From Isoetes taiwanensis (taxonomy: Eukaryota; Streptophyta; Lycopodiopsida; Isoetales; Isoetaceae), in the NCBI GenBank assembly GCA_021234155.1, contig JAJEKV010000002.1:36681107-36745106 (forward strand): a stretch of DNA of 64,000 nt. The letters run 5' to 3'. Positions 1-10,340 of this stretch are shown here, one piece after another. The position numbers and the translations under genes are program-made. Every line of letters starts with the position of its first letter. Within the stretch, counting starts at the first letter, position 1. Under the pieces are notes generated by a model, which saw nothing but the letters and a program-made list of their open reading frames with translations, did no database searches and was not told where the DNA came from.

Positions 1-480
1 TCGCTTGTGGCCTATACTTCATCAAGGTGAGAGGCTCTATCCAGGAAAGGACAATAACTAGTTTGTGCAGCAGTTGGGAAGGCCCCACCAGCAAAATAGG
101 GTAACAGTGAAGAATGTAAGGAAGAGATGGCAAAGCGGGAACGGTTAAACTAACAAGGTAGAAATTGGATTTCAGAAAGGCCAGCAATAATGTCTCAACC
201 AGCTTTGATTTTCCATATCATCAACCTTTAGACCTTGCTCTTTCCAGGAACTTCCTCAGTGACATTCGATTTTCCTTTCCTTCCACTTGTTCTTGCACAT
301 GGATTTTCTGTTCATATTATAGCCTGCAAACCATTTTGCATTATACATATGCCACTGCCACAAGAAAGTTATGACCAAAACTAGAAAGGTAAACTGCCAA
401 TAAATACAACGTTGTCTGGAATATAAACTGACTGTAATTCCATATGTTTTGATGATCCTAATTGAATTGATAAACCTAGG
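1..480. other. No recognisable gene (3' flank of PPR gene)
   Basis: I see no coding region with family resemblance here. Because the PPR gene to the right is on the minus strand, this is its downstream side and probably holds its 3' untranslated region. Short open frames are present on the plus strand but show no domain. Confidence 0.4.
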
Positions 481-544
481 TCATTTCTTGTAAGGGACCA
501 GCTTTAGCATTGGTAACAATTCTGCATAACAGGCTTCAGCACTT

Positions 545-2638
545 TCAACATCTTCCGTGTTTAACATTAGCATATATGTTTGACATCAATATGTAGCCAG
601 CAACACACTGCGAGTCTAGATTAATGATTTTATAAAAGCACTGTCTCCCCAAATTCAGATTGCCATACGTTTTGCATGAACTTAGCAAGGAAATCCATCC
701 ATATATGTTTGGCTGCTGGATAGACTGAAGTAAACCTTGCGCTTCTTTCAAGCATCCAGCATTGCCCAAAAGATCGACAACACAATTGTAGAGCAGAATA
801 TCAGGCATAATGCCATATACTTCCCTCATACGTAAATATTGCCAACGGCCTTCCTCAACAAGGCCTGCATGACTGCAAGCCATAAGTATGCCAATGAATG
901 TAACACGATCTGGTTGTACGCCACTATTCTCCATATCTTCAACACAATCCAAAGCCAGTCTTGCTTCGCCTTGTTGGGCATATCCTGCAATCATAACATT
1001 CCAGGAGACCAAATCTCGACTGAGCAGTTTGTCAAAAACTCTACGCGCTGCTTCCAAAGCTCCACATTTTGCATACATATCAACAAGGCTGCATTGAATA
1101 GATTCATCATTGCCAAGCCCACTTCCAATAATCTGGCTCAGGATAATCCTTCCTTGTTCTATAGCTCCTACACTACCACAAGCCCTCAGGATGCTCAAGA
1201 ACGTAATTTTGTTTGGCAAAATGCCTTGATATTGCATCTTCTCAAACCATTCAAGTGCATAAACACATTCCCCAGACAGAGAATACCCGGCAATAATTGC
1301 AGTCCAGGATACTATTCCTGGGTCAATGCCAGTTAGTTTCATACCATGGAAACATTCTACAGCCAACGCTGTATCACCATGATGGGCATATCCTGCAATC
1401 ATGGTAGACCAAGATACAATATCTCTATGTAGTAAATTGTCAAGGACATCGTGGGCCTCCTCCAAGTGTCCGGATTTTGCATACATATCAATGAGGGCAT
1501 TTCCGACAAGAGTATCTGCTTGAAGACTATAATTTATTATTTGGTTGTGAATTAACCTGCCATATTCTATGGCCTGAATACTCCCACATGCTTTCATAAT
1601 GTTCAAATATGTAACTTTAGTTGGTTTAATTCCTTCATGTTCCATTTTTTTATAGCATTCCAGGGCAAGACGGCCCTCAGAATTGTTAACATATCCTATA
1701 ATCATTGTATTCCACGACACGACATCACGCTTTCGCAATTTGTAAAAGACTTCTTCTGCCATTGCCAAGCTTCCACATTTTGCATACATATTCATAAGAG
1801 CATTACCAATAACATCATCTGATTGTAGCCCAATACTAATGATGTGCTTGTGAATCAACCTTCCATGTTCTAGTGTAGCAAAATCACTACAAGCTTTCAT
1901 AACGTTCAGAAATGTAACTTTGTCTGGACGGATTCCTTCATCTTGCATTAAGTGGAAATATTCCAGGGCAGTATTGGCCTTACCATGTTGACCATATGCT
2001 GCAATCATTGCATTCCAAGATATCACATCCCTACATGGTAAATTGACAAAGATATTATATGCCTCCTCCAATCTTCCACATTTTGCATACATATCAATGA
2101 GTGCATTCCTCAACACAATATCAGAACTAACCTCGCTGTTAACAATTTGGTCATGTATGAACCGCCCATGCTCATGGGCAGATGATGTTATACAGGCTTT
2201 TAAGACAGCAATATACACAAACTTATCTTTTTTTGCAGTCAATTTGAAGTATAAATCAAATGCAGTGGTACCTTCTCCAAGGGTAGCATGGGCGGAAATG
2301 ATTGCGCTCCAAGTGTAAACACTTGGTTGCAAAACTTGCTCAAATGCTTTATCAGCCTCAAGCAAGCCTCCAGAAGATGCAAACAAACGGATGAGATGGT
2401 CACCCAGAACTGCAACCGAATTGAGGCCACTTTTAACCATGAGAGATTGCACACATCTGGCACACTTTATATCCTTTGTTCTGCCACATCCTTGCAAAAG
2501 GAAATAAGCACTACTTTCAGATATAGCAGCACCACTTCTCTCTATTATATGTAATGCCTCGTCCAGACGGTTCTTCTGAGTTAATTCTCTTAATTCCTGG
2601 GCAAGACTGTGGATAATACAAAATCTATCTGTAAACAA
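545..2638 (-). CDS. PLS-class pentatricopeptide repeat (PPR) protein, C-terminus frameshifted
   Basis: A 697-residue open frame made almost entirely of PPR motifs. P, L and S repeats recur about every 31-36 residues with signatures such as ALIDMYAKCG, VSWNAMIAAYGQHG and PDKVTFLNVMKAC, so it belongs to the plant PLS class. Such proteins normally act in mitochondria or plastids in RNA editing, splicing or stability, each repeat reading one base. The end enters an E-like region (LLSSCKTYGNL, ILMSNIYANV) and then stops abruptly. A one-base shift reopens the frame and continues as EDVESAEACYAELL to a stop at 481-483, so the last part looks frameshifted rather than absent. No DYW deaminase domain is present. 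No transit peptide is evident at this methionine. An acceptor-like TTGTTTACAG overlaps the first codons, so the true start may lie in an upstream exon. Gene or recent pseudogene cannot be separated here. Confidence 0.85.
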   Translation of the reverse strand: MFTDRFCIIHSLAQELRELTQKNRLDEALHIIERSGAAISESSAYFLLQGCGRTKDIKCARCVQSLMVKSGLNSVAVLGDHLIRLFASSGGLLEADKAFEQVLQPSVYTWSAIISAHATLGEGTTAFDLYFKLTAKKDKFVYIAVLKACITSSAHEHGRFIHDQIVNSEVSSDIVLRNALIDMYAKCGRLEEAYNIFVNLPCRDVISWNAMIAAYGQHGKANTALEYFHLMQDEGIRPDKVTFLNVMKACSDFATLEHGRLIHKHIISIGLQSDDVIGNALMNMYAKCGSLAMAEEVFYKLRKRDVVSWNTMIIGYVNNSEGRLALECYKKMEHEGIKPTKVTYLNIMKACGSIQAIEYGRLIHNQIINYSLQADTLVGNALIDMYAKSGHLEEAHDVLDNLLHRDIVSWSTMIAGYAHHGDTALAVECFHGMKLTGIDPGIVSWTAIIAGYSLSGECVYALEWFEKMQYQGILPNKITFLSILRACGSVGAIEQGRIILSQIIGSGLGNDESIQCSLVDMYAKCGALEAARRVFDKLLSRDLVSWNVMIAGYAQQGEARLALDCVEDMENSGVQPDRVTFIGILMACSHAGLVEEGRWQYLRMREVYGIMPDILLYNCVVDLLGNAGCLKEAQGLLQSIQQPNIYGWISLLSSCKTYGNLNLGRQCFYKIINLDSQCVAGYILMSNIYANVKHGRC

Positions 2639-2956
2639 TTGAGGAAATAATGGAGAATATAGTTTGGGATTACTCTACCTGCTGACTTGCCCTTGAATTC
2701 CTAAAACAACCGGGCCATCTTTGGATGTCGCATACTTGGGATGCTGTAAATTGTAACTTCCTTCAATTGAGGCCTTTGGTAAACATGATGCCTGGAGCAT
2801 GTCTACAAGTTTCTACTGCCAGAATTCTTCAATGGGGTTCAAATACGTCCAAGTATATGCCCTTGGGTGCTGGAATATTGGTTATGGAAGATATACTTGC
2901 TGGATTTTTGTTGGTAGCCAGGCTTCTACGCAACGTTCTCTATCTATTTAGCTATC
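2639..2956. other. Spacer between PPR gene and transposon array
   Basis: Upstream side of the PPR gene. An open frame on the plus strand (from 2725) has no family resemblance I can name. An upstream exon or promoter of the PPR gene may lie here, but I find no clear TATA box. Confidence 0.3.
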
Positions 2957-3468
2957 TATTATCTCTACAAGAAATTTATAGCGGAGTAGTTCCAACCCTG
3001 TGAAGTTGGAGGTTTGGAATAAGTTCCACGTCGTGTTAGTTGGAGGTCTGCAATATGTTCCATGTCGTGTTATCTGCAAATGAATGTAGCACATCAACCC
3101 TAAGAACATAAATTTGCTAAATTAACATAGATAGCATTATAGACGAAGTTTGTGCAATGCACATCGTATACACATCAACTCCTGTCCTTTAATATCATTG
3201 ATCGCTAGATGTTTGTGATTTTATAGCACTTATTACAATTCTAGTCGTCTTCTACTCATTGTTTATGATAATGTTCGAAACATGCATTTTTGAACCCGCA
3301 CCATTGCCTTGTGTTTCTCTGCCCCTAAGATAGATGGATGCTATGATCGATGACCATGAGATTCCCACTATTAAACCGCAATGGATTCTTATTTGCTCCT
3401 TATTTTTGAGCCATCTGGTGATAGCCAGTGGGTTTGTTCACATCTGTGGATGGTCCATGGCTTGTTAT
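2957..3468 (-). mobile_element. Truncated leader of a fourth chromovirus copy
   Basis: Homology to the region left of each of the other three LTRs (5869-6393, 14259-14783, 21975-22505) begins abruptly at about 2957. If the LTR is 273 bp, this block is the start of another internal region (5' leader) cut off at 2957, so the array once extended further left. This copy lacks about 23 bp present in the others near 2088 bases before the PPR boundary counterpart (the stretch after GTAGCACAT), with ACAT microhomology at the junction. The alternative is that these bases belong to a longer LTR of about 785 bp. Confidence 0.6.
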
Positions 3469-3741
3469 TGTGACGTTCCATGTAAGTATACGATATACGT
3501 ATACATAACCTGACATGTCACCAAGGTATTGGGAATCATTAGGGATTAACTTAAGAGGGATTATTGACATTAAACTAACTTAAGTACACTAACTAATGGT
3601 ATTAGTAGTTAGAATGTGCCACTTGGCCTCACTCGATTGGCCAAAGGCAGGTTGCCATCTTTGGGTGCAAATTGAGCTCCCCATCCTAATTCTACCCAAA
3701 TTCGAGTTTGGGAAGAGCAGAGGAAGGAGGAAGTTGTTACA
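3469..3741 (-). repeat. LTR 1 of the chromovirus array
   Basis: 273-bp terminal repeat. On the minus strand it begins TGTAACAACTTCC and ends GGAACGTCACA, giving the TG...CA ends and a short imperfect inverted repeat (TGTRAC...TTCC) expected of LTRs. Nearly identical blocks lie at 6394-6666, 14784-15056 and 22506-22778. It carries the variants CATGTCACC and AGTTGTTACA, shared with LTR 2 but not LTRs 3 and 4. Confidence 0.75.
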
Positions 3742-3862
3742 ACTAAGCTAACCTCCTGGCAAGTCGGGGTCGACCAAGTCGGAGACAACTCGCCCATCAA
3801 ACTCCTTCATAAACTCTGGGTATTGCTTCTCCAAATCCTGCTTCAATACCATGTCGCGTCTT

Positions 3863-5122
3863 AGCATGCTGACCAAACCCTAAGAGTGCGATAAGGAGCG
3901 CGACGGATTCTTCTCCTCTTGGGCTGAACTCCTTGTGGAGAACTACCATCTGCCCCTGGCTAAGGACCGGGAGATAGTACACGAGGTGACTTATCCACTC
4001 GCCTCCCCCGGTTCCGTTACCCTTCCTCGGCGGCTTAGCCGAAAAACATCTAATCGGCGAGATCCTCATGGTCCCTCCACATTGTTCGCTGCGTTCTTGA
4101 TTGATCTTTGCCAGGGTGCTTCCTCGCATGCTCCTAGAGCACAATCGGGTCGCTTGAGCTTGGGCCTCTTCCCTGGCTTGTACAACCCGCTTTGGATCTC
4201 CCCGGAATTCCTCCTCCGGAATGATGGGTTCTTTCTTCTTTGATACATCCGCCTTATCTGTTGGTAGGCTTGAATGTCCGACATAGTTGTCCCGTAGGAA
4301 TATCGCTCGGCTACCTCCCTTGGAATTTCTTGGTAATCATAGTCGATGAAGTCGCTGCCCTGCTCCTTTGCCATTAGGCTTAGGAGCTCATCGGTCCTGA
4401 GGCCTTCTTCTTGACAATAGGGAAGGTTGAGGATGTCGTTGGTGAATATGTACTCCTCGCCGTCGATGATCACCGAGGAGTGAGGGCGTGATAATACCCT
4501 GGCGCTCAAAGTCTCGCCTTTAGTACCTCCCGTTCTTCTTTGAGTCGGGCGCCTCTCCATCCTTCTTGCCTCCCTCATCTTCCAACTTGGGTTCTCTTCT
4601 TCTTCTTCTTCATAATCCTGCTCAATCTGCAACACAGGTGTTTCTGATGTGGAGCCGTAGTATTCGTATTCCGCTGCGCCGTCCGAGTGTCGAGAGGTGC
4701 CAAGTCCAAAGGTTGAATTGACGGCTCCCCTGGTTGGTTAACTGCCCTGTACTGCATGAACAAAGCTAAGGCTGCTTGGTTTGAGACGCACCTATGCCTA
4801 TGATGCTTACGAGGTCATGTAGTGCCGCATGTTTCTCGGTTCTATCCCATAACTTATTCTTGATCCTAGATCCCCCTCCTATGGCTTGGGACAGAGAGTC
4901 TAGGGATACCTATTTCCCTCCCCTAGGTGGCAGACTAACTTCCCAAGGTAAGACCCATCTGATCATCTTGGCGGATATAATGCCTGTAATAGGGAGTTCT
5001 AGTCAAGGTGGCATGAAGATCAAAGAGATGATCAAAGACATGAAAGGCTTGCTTTCGTGGCCGGGGAAGTCACGGATGTGGTCTGCCTCGTTGTACCATC
5101 TAACAAAGTTTGATGGTGCCAT
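3863..5122 (-). pseudogene. ORF0 relic in copy E1 (unrecognised protein)
   Basis: Disrupted version of the ORF that precedes gag in the other copies (see 19691-21217). Start codon position 5122. Pieces in different frames include a glutamate-rich stretch and EGLRTDELLSLMAKEQGSDF, a segment that joins the two halves of the frame and shows that the halves seen separately in the other copies belong to one ORF. Differences from the other copies cluster at CTG and CAG triplets, for example a CTGCTGCTG run near 4230 read as a T-rich string. Confidence 0.7.
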
Positions 5123-6393
5123 TGAGCAGAGATGGCTATGAAAAATGGCTTGAGAAGATGAGTAGAGAGCTGGGAAATCGCCTGAAGGACTGAGAGCAGT
5201 TTTGATGAGGAGAAAATGACAAATGAGGCCCCCTTTTATAGACTAGGGCTGCCTCGGGTTCCGTGCACAAGGGTTCCTGATGGGGAAGACTTCAAATCTA
5301 TGGCCATGGATGTCCAAATGAGCTATCATGAAATGCAATTCTAAGCAAAGCAAAGCAAGAAATACTACATGGCAGTTTGTTGGATGAAAATTGGTCAATC
5401 TAGGCAAAAATGGGCGAAACCGGATGGCTATGCGAATTTGGGCCTTCCGTGAAGGGCGGAAAGGCCATTCTCGCACAGCCTTCCGATTTCGGCTGTTTGG
5501 GACTTCTCTCAAGAGTTTTGGAAAATTTGAAGATCCTAGCATACTTATTTGGAATTTTCTAACCTAATTTGGATCTTACCCTGGGCTAATTGGGCAAAAT
5601 TTGGTCTGACATGGCGAAACCGGATGGCTATGCGAATTTGGGCCTTCCGTGAAGGGCGGAAAGGCTTCCGATTTTGAATGTTCTGGCCAAAATTTAACCG
5701 ATTTGCCTATAGTACCTTTACTAATTTACCCTATTTGGACGCTTACAATCATGACGGCTACAATTAAATTAAAATTTGAGCAACTTAAACATATTTTTAT
5801 ACAAAAATTGAATTCAGTTTACTACAAAATTTTATATTTATAGAGGAAAAACTTTATATATTATCTCTACAAGAAATTTATAGCGGAGTAGTTCCAACCC
5901 TGTGAAGTTGGAGGTTTGGAATAAGTTCCACGTCGTGTTAGTTGGAGGTCTGCAATATGTTCCATGTCGTGTTATCTGCAAATGAATGTAGCACATACAA
6001 ATAGATGAAAATAAACGACATCAACCCTAAGAACATAAATTTGCTAAATTAACATAGATAGCATTATAGACGAAGTTTGTGCAATGCACATCGTATACAC
6101 ATCAACTCCTGTCCTTTAATATCATTGATCGCTAGGTGTTTGTGATTTTATAGCACTTATTACAATTCTAGTCGTCTTCTACTCATTGTTTATGATAATG
6201 TTCGAAACATGCATTTTTGAACCCGCACCATTGCCTTGTGACTCTGCCCCTAAGATAGATGGATGCTATGATCGATGACCATGAGATTCCCACTATTAAA
6301 CCGCAATGGATTCTTATTTGCTCCTTATTTTTGAGCCATCTGGTGATAGCCAGTGGGTTTGTTGACATCTGTGGATGGTCCATGGCTTGTTAT
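5123..6393 (-). other. Non-coding leader of copy E1
   Basis: About 1.27 kb between LTR 2 and ORF0 on the minus strand. It is AT-rich and contains two direct repeats of roughly 70 bp (about 5404-5490 and 5609-5680), each with GCGAAACCGG and GGCCTTCCGTGAAGGGCGG. The second of these is a small hairpin. The same pair occurs in the leaders of the other copies. I could not identify a convincing primer binding site next to the LTR. Confidence 0.55.
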
Positions 6394-6666
6394 TGTGACG
6401 TTCCATGTAAGTATACGATATACGTATACATAACCTGACATGTCACCAAGGTATTGGGAATCATTAGGGATTAACTTAAGAGGGATTATTGACATTAAAC
6501 TAACTTAAGTACACTAACTAATGGTATTAGTAGTTAGAATGTGCCACTTGGCCTCACTCGATTGGCCAAAGGCAGGTTGCCATCTTTGGGTGCAAATTGA
6601 GCTCCCCATCCTAATTCTACCCAAATTCGAGTTTGGGAAGAGCAGAGGAAGGAGGAAGTTGTTACA
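6394..6666 (-). repeat. LTR 2 of the chromovirus array (shared by E1 and E2)
   Basis: 273 bp. It serves as the 5' LTR of E1 and the 3' LTR of E2, since both are on the minus strand. It follows the E2 chromodomain stop codon by about 6 bp. Its LTR variants match LTR 1, while the leader to its left matches the one left of LTR 3. Confidence 0.75.
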
Positions 6667-6672
6667 ACTAAG

Positions 6673-7164
6673 CTAACCTCCTGGCAAGTCGGGGTCGACC
6701 AAGTCGGAGACAACTCGCCCATCAAACTCCTTCATAAACTCTGGGTATTGCTTCTCCAAATCCTGCTTCAATACCCATGTCGCGTCTTCCACGGGCAAGT
6801 GCTTCCACTTGACCAAATACTGGAGGAACTGAGACCTCCTAGTCTTCTTGAATGACTTATCAAGAAGTAACTCAGGCACAATTTCAACCTGCTCCTCAGT
6901 TATTTCCAATAACGTTGGAGTATCCAAAACCTCATCAGGATTAGGATTGTGCCTTTTCAATAAACTTACGTGGAAAACCTTGTGAACTTTGAGATGGGCG
7001 GGGAGATCCAACTTGTAGGCTTGGGAGCCCACCCTTTCCAAAATCTTGAACGGACCAGCCCATCTAGGGGCAAGCTTCTTGCAACTCCCAATCCGAAGCT
7101 TAGCTTGCTTGACCTTGATCTTCAACCACACGCTATCGCCTACCTTGAACTCTCTTACGGTCAC
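6673..7164 (-). CDS. Integrase C-terminal domain and chromodomain (E2)
   Basis: 163 residues. The N-terminal half holds the GPF/Y module ([16 protein letters not shown], residues about 33-48), and the C-terminal half a chromodomain ([19 protein letters not shown], then a helix with [11 protein letters not shown]). It ends with DPDLPGG six bases before the LTR. It is separated from the rest of pol by a small disruption near 7164-7200, where E2 and E3 differ at several bases around CAG and CGG. In an active element this would be the end of the Gag-Pol polyprotein. Chromodomains bind modified histone tails and direct integration. Confidence 0.85.
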   Translation of the reverse strand: MTVREFKVGDSVWLKIKVKQAKLRIGSCKKLAPRWAGPFKILERVGSQAYKLDLPAHLKVHKVFHVSLLKRHNPNPDEVLDTPTLLEITEEQVEIVPELLLDKSFKKTRRSQFLQYLVKWKHLPVEDATWVLKQDLEKQYPEFMKEFDGRVVSDLVDPDLPGG

Positions 7165-9389
7165 AGGCTTGTCGGGCTACACTCTTTCTCACGACTTCTT
7201 GCTGCTAGGAGGTAACCCCTCACTTCTTCCACCAACTGCTGCATATCTCCTAGCATCTGCTGGGACACTTCAACCTTTGACACGGGGTTGTGCCAAGTGT
7301 CCGGGGTTAAGCACTGGTACCCGTAATTTACCATGAAAGGAGACATCTGAGATGACTCCTGTTTGGCACTATTGTAGGCGAATTCCACCAAGTGGATGTA
7401 CTCATCCCACTTGGACTGCTTATTCCACACAAAGCTTCTGAGCATGTCTTCCAAGATTCGATTTGTCCTCTCTGTCTGACCATCTGTTTGGGGATGATAT
7501 GCCGTGCTCATGGAGAGCTTTGTCTGAATGGTGCTAAAGAGGTCCTGCCAAAAAGCATCTCTATCAGATATTATCTCCCGAGGCATGCCATGGAGCCTAA
7601 AAATCTCCTTCACAAATAGCTTGGCAGTGTCTAATGCTGTGTCGGTAGTTCTACAAGGCACAAAATGTGCCATCTTAGATAATTTGTCTACTACGACCAT
7701 CAATGCATCTTTGCCCCGAAGAGTCTTGGGAAGTCCCGTGATAAAATCCATACTTACCACTTCCCATTTCGCATTCGGCACTGCTAGAGGTTCCAAGGCT
7801 CCTGGAATTTGAAGCTGCTCCGCTTTGGTTTGCTGACACAACTGGCACTCACGAATATATCTTGCTATCTGCTTCTTCATTCCCGGCCAGAAATAGCTAC
7901 TTCGAATCTTGAAGTAGGTCTTCATAAAACCTGCATGCCCTGCTATTGGGCTGTTGTGTGTGTCATGAAGGATTAGCTTCCTTATACCTGACGATTCGGG
8001 CACACACAACTTATCTTTATAGTACAGCAAGTTGCCTTCCTTCTTATAATGCTTGAAGGCTTCTCGTTCCTTATCTGTTCTAGCCTCCCTAGAGAGGCTT
8101 TCCCATACCTCCTTGAAATCACCATCGGATGGTAATGTCTCCTCAATTTTCTTGCCATACCCACTCGAAAGAGTTGATATAGCATTACAATGTGTTCTCG
8201 TCTCAAGGGGTCTTCTAGAAAGAGCATCCGCAACCACATTCAACTTACCTGGCTTATAAGCAATCTCAAAATCATACTCTTCTAGGAATTCCATCCACCT
8301 CCTTTGCCTTAGATTGAGGAGCGGCTGGGTAAAGATGTATTGAAGGCTCTGATGATCAGTATCTAACTGAAACTTCCTTCCAAGCAAATAATGCCTCCAA
8401 ATACGAAGAGCTCTTACAATAGCTAGAAGTTCCTGATCATGGGTTGGATAGCGCTGCTTGGTGTCGTTCAACTTCTTGGAGTCATAAGCTATTACTCTTC
8501 CTTCTTGCATAAGGACTCCACCTGTCGCTATCTTACTTGCATCTGTTGCTACTATCTTGTCCTTGTCTGGATCTGGCAGAACTAGCACTGGTGCTGTTGT
8601 TAAGGCCTCCTTAAGCTTTTCAAATGAAGCTTGGACATTTTCTAACCAATGTGTTCTCCAATCTTTCACCTTAACACTCTTAGTGAGATCCGTCAAAGGG
8701 GACGCCCACTTGGCGAAGTCCTTCACGAACTTCCTATAATAACCTGCCAGACCTAGAAAGCTTCTTACCTCCGCCACATTCTTTGGAGCTGGCCAATCCA
8801 CTACTGCTTCAATCTTTGCGGGGTCGGTGGAGATCCCTTCCGCCGATATGACATGGCCCAAGTACTCCACTCTTTCGGTAGCAAAGTGGCATTTGGAGAG
8901 CTTTCCATATAAGCGATGCCGCCTCAACTTTTCCAACACCTTTCTCAGATGCTGACTATGATCTTCAATGGACTTGCTGTAGACTAGGATGTCGTCGAAG
9001 AAGACAATGACAAACTCATCTAGGAAATCCCTGAAGACGTCGTTCATGAGGCGCATGAAAGTTGCTGGAGCATTTGACAATCCAAAGGGCATTACTGTAA
9101 ACTCAAAGTGACCATACCGCGTTCTGAAGGCGGTTTTATGGATATCCTCTTCCTTTATCCTTATTTGGTGGTATCCTGACCTTAAGTCAATTTTAGAGAA
9201 TACCTTTGCTCCTTGGAGTTGATCCATCAAATCATCTGCCCTTGGCAATGCATACTTATTCTTTATCGTCTGCTTGTTGAGCTGGCGATAGTCTATGCAC
9301 ATTCTTAAACTGCCATCTTTCTTCTTCACGAAGAGTATGGGTGCTCCAAAAGGAGACACACTTGCTCTAATAAAGCCAAGCTCAAGCAA
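7161..9389 (-). CDS. Reverse transcriptase, RNase H and integrase (E2 pol)
   Basis: 742 residues. Reverse transcriptase occupies residues about 1-240, with [11 protein letters not shown] near 66-76, [11 protein letters not shown] near 101-111 and the catalytic FFDD at 130-133 (the YxDD box). RNase H of the Ty3 type follows ([12 protein letters not shown] near 280). The integrase zinc finger has [13 protein letters not shown] with downstream CQLC (HHCC), and the core includes [23 protein letters not shown] and the expected acidic residues. A stop separates its start from the upstream frame at 9393-9860 by only a few bases, so the full polyprotein is broken there. Confidence 0.92.
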   Translation of the reverse strand: MLELGFIRASVSPFGAPILFVKKKDGSLRMCIDYRQLNKQTIKNKYALPRADDLMDQLQGAKVFSKIDLRSGYHQIRIKEEDIHKTAFRTRYGHFEFTVMPFGLSNAPATFMRLMNDVFRDFLDEFVIVFFDDILVYSKSIEDHSQHLRKVLEKLRRHRLYGKLSKCHFATERVEYLGHVISAEGISTDPAKIEAVVDWPAPKNVAEVRSFLGLAGYYRKFVKDFAKWASPLTDLTKSVKVKDWRTHWLENVQASFEKLKEALTTAPVLVLPDPDKDKIVATDASKIATGGVLMQEGRVIAYDSKKLNDTKQRYPTHDQELLAIVRALRIWRHYLLGRKFQLDTDHQSLQYIFTQPLLNLRQRRWMEFLEEYDFEIAYKPGKLNVVADALSRRPLETRTHCNAISTLSSGYGKKIEETLPSDGDFKEVWESLSREARTDKEREAFKHYKKEGNLLYYKDKLCVPESSGIRKLILHDTHNSPIAGHAGFMKTYFKIRSSYFWPGMKKQIARYIRECQLCQQTKAEQLQIPGALEPLAVPNAKWEVVSMDFITGLPKTLRGKDALMVVVDKLSKMAHFVPCRTTDTALDTAKLFVKEIFRLHGMPREIISDRDAFWQDLFSTIQTKLSMSTAYHPQTDGQTERTNRILEDMLRSFVWNKQSKWDEYIHLVEFAYNSAKQESSQMSPFMVNYGYQCLTPDTWHNPVSKVEVSQQMLGDMQQLVEEVRGYLLAARSREKECSPTSL

Positions 9390-9392
9390 TTC

Positions 9393-9860
9393 CTAGAGCT
9401 GCTTCTTAAGCTCTGTCAACTCCGGTGTGCTCATCCTGTATGGTGCCTTGCTGGTAGGCTTAGCATCTGGAGCTAATGTGATCTCACATTCCACACCCCT
9501 ATAAGGTGGTAGCTGCCGGATTTCATCCGGAAATACATCCTTGAATTCCAAAATAAGCCTTGCTACTGGCTTGGGCAACTGCTTCCCCTTTTGGTCGTTT
9601 CCATCCTGCTTATTGGGTTCAATTGCCTCTAATCTCAAAATGTAATCCACCTTATTTCTTTCTATACTTTTCCTTAGCTGCTTCAAAGAAATGCACTGCA
9701 TAGAAGAAGCTGCCTTCTTACCTTTCACTATGTTGGTGCCGTCCAGTGCTGTCATGGCGACTTCATTGCGGTCACAGTCGATCATGGCTTTCGCTGGCTT
9801 TAGGAACTCCATTCCTACTATAAGGTCATACCTTCCAATTTCCATGACCTCTGCCCCCAT
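9393..9860 (-). CDS. Protease-reverse transcriptase linker (E2 pol)
   Basis: 155 residues joining the aspartic protease to reverse transcriptase. MEIGRYDLIVGMEFLKPA is the C-terminal part of the retropepsin fold (the ILGMDFL-like strand), and FKDVFPDEIRQLPPYRGVE followed by TLAPDAKPTSKAPYRMS is the characteristic entry to Ty3/gypsy reverse transcriptase. It runs to within a codon of the next frame. The protease active-site part, upstream at 9861-10100, is disrupted in E2 but legible in E3. Confidence 0.85.
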   Translation of the reverse strand: MGAEVMEIGRYDLIVGMEFLKPAKAMIDCDRNEVAMTALDGTNIVKGKKAASSMQCISLKQLRKSIERNKVDYILRLEAIEPNKQDGNDQKGKQLPKPVARLILEFKDVFPDEIRQLPPYRGVECEITLAPDAKPTSKAPYRMSTPELTELKKQL

Positions 9861-10340
9861 CGGCCACTTACTTCCACAAGGTCTATGTCGAATGTGATCC
9901 TCCTCCCCTTAGTGTGCGAATGGCTGCCGCTTTCTTAAAGTAACCGGCCTTGGCTTAGACTTCAATACCTTGTTCTTCATTAGGGCAGCCAGCCTAGGAG
10001 AGGCTGTTGTGCGAAGCTACCGTGTCTATGAGGACTACATATGGGTTGCTATCTATGATTCCATCACCGCAAATCACCGTCCGACCGATTTTCTATATCA
10101 CCCGACTCAATATTTGCACCGTATATGGCACTCACCATCTATGAAGTCCCCGAGCCTCATCGGGTCGTCGTCTTCATCTGCTTCTGTCGGCGAATCCCAA
10201 TCCCCAAGCTCTGCCAAAGCTGCCTGCATGACGAATGGGCAATCATGTGTTCGGTGCCCTGGCTGGAAGCACCTAAAACATAACTTCTTCTCGATACACT
10301 CCTGTCTCTTCTCCTTCGCCGATTTGTCTAGAAGACGGCT
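9861..10340 (-). pseudogene. Broken protease N-terminus and end of gag (E2)
   Basis: Corresponds to 17828-18300 of E3, where the frame reads through DTGSSHNF and the gag zinc knuckle. In E2 several small indels break both. A number coincide with CAG or CTG in E3 (for example E3 CAGCCGCAATCACTGTC against E2 CACCGCAAATCACCGTC), so sequencing error is possible as well as real decay. Confidence 0.7.

Larger units (their letters stand above)
3469..6666 (-). mobile_element. Chromovirus copy E1, internal-deletion derivative
   Basis: LTR, internal region, LTR in about 3.2 kb. The internal region begins on the left with the end of the chromodomain (3742-3862), then jumps directly into the middle of ORF0. 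About 5.5 kb, equivalent to the gag-pol interval of copy E2, is missing. The join at about 3860-3863 shares CTT on both sides, which suits an end-joining or template-switching deletion. The rest of ORF0 and the leader remain. It cannot encode its own proteins. Confidence 0.8.

Noticed and set aside
2957-3741. LTR of about 785 bp instead of 273 bp
   Set aside because: All four blocks are homologous from 2957-type sequence to the GTTACA end, but the longer version does not begin and end with TG...CA. The 273-bp version has TG...CA ends with matching TGTRAC termini. The tandem layout means it cannot be settled from this window alone.
3609-3800. Small ORF repeated in each LTR (MMGELSPTW...)
   Set aside because: It runs across the LTR and chromodomain end in a different frame from pol; it repeats only because the LTR does.
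7982-9000. Several plus- and minus-strand ORFs overlapping pol
   Set aside because: They are alternative-frame shadows of the reverse transcriptase/RNase H/integrase frame.
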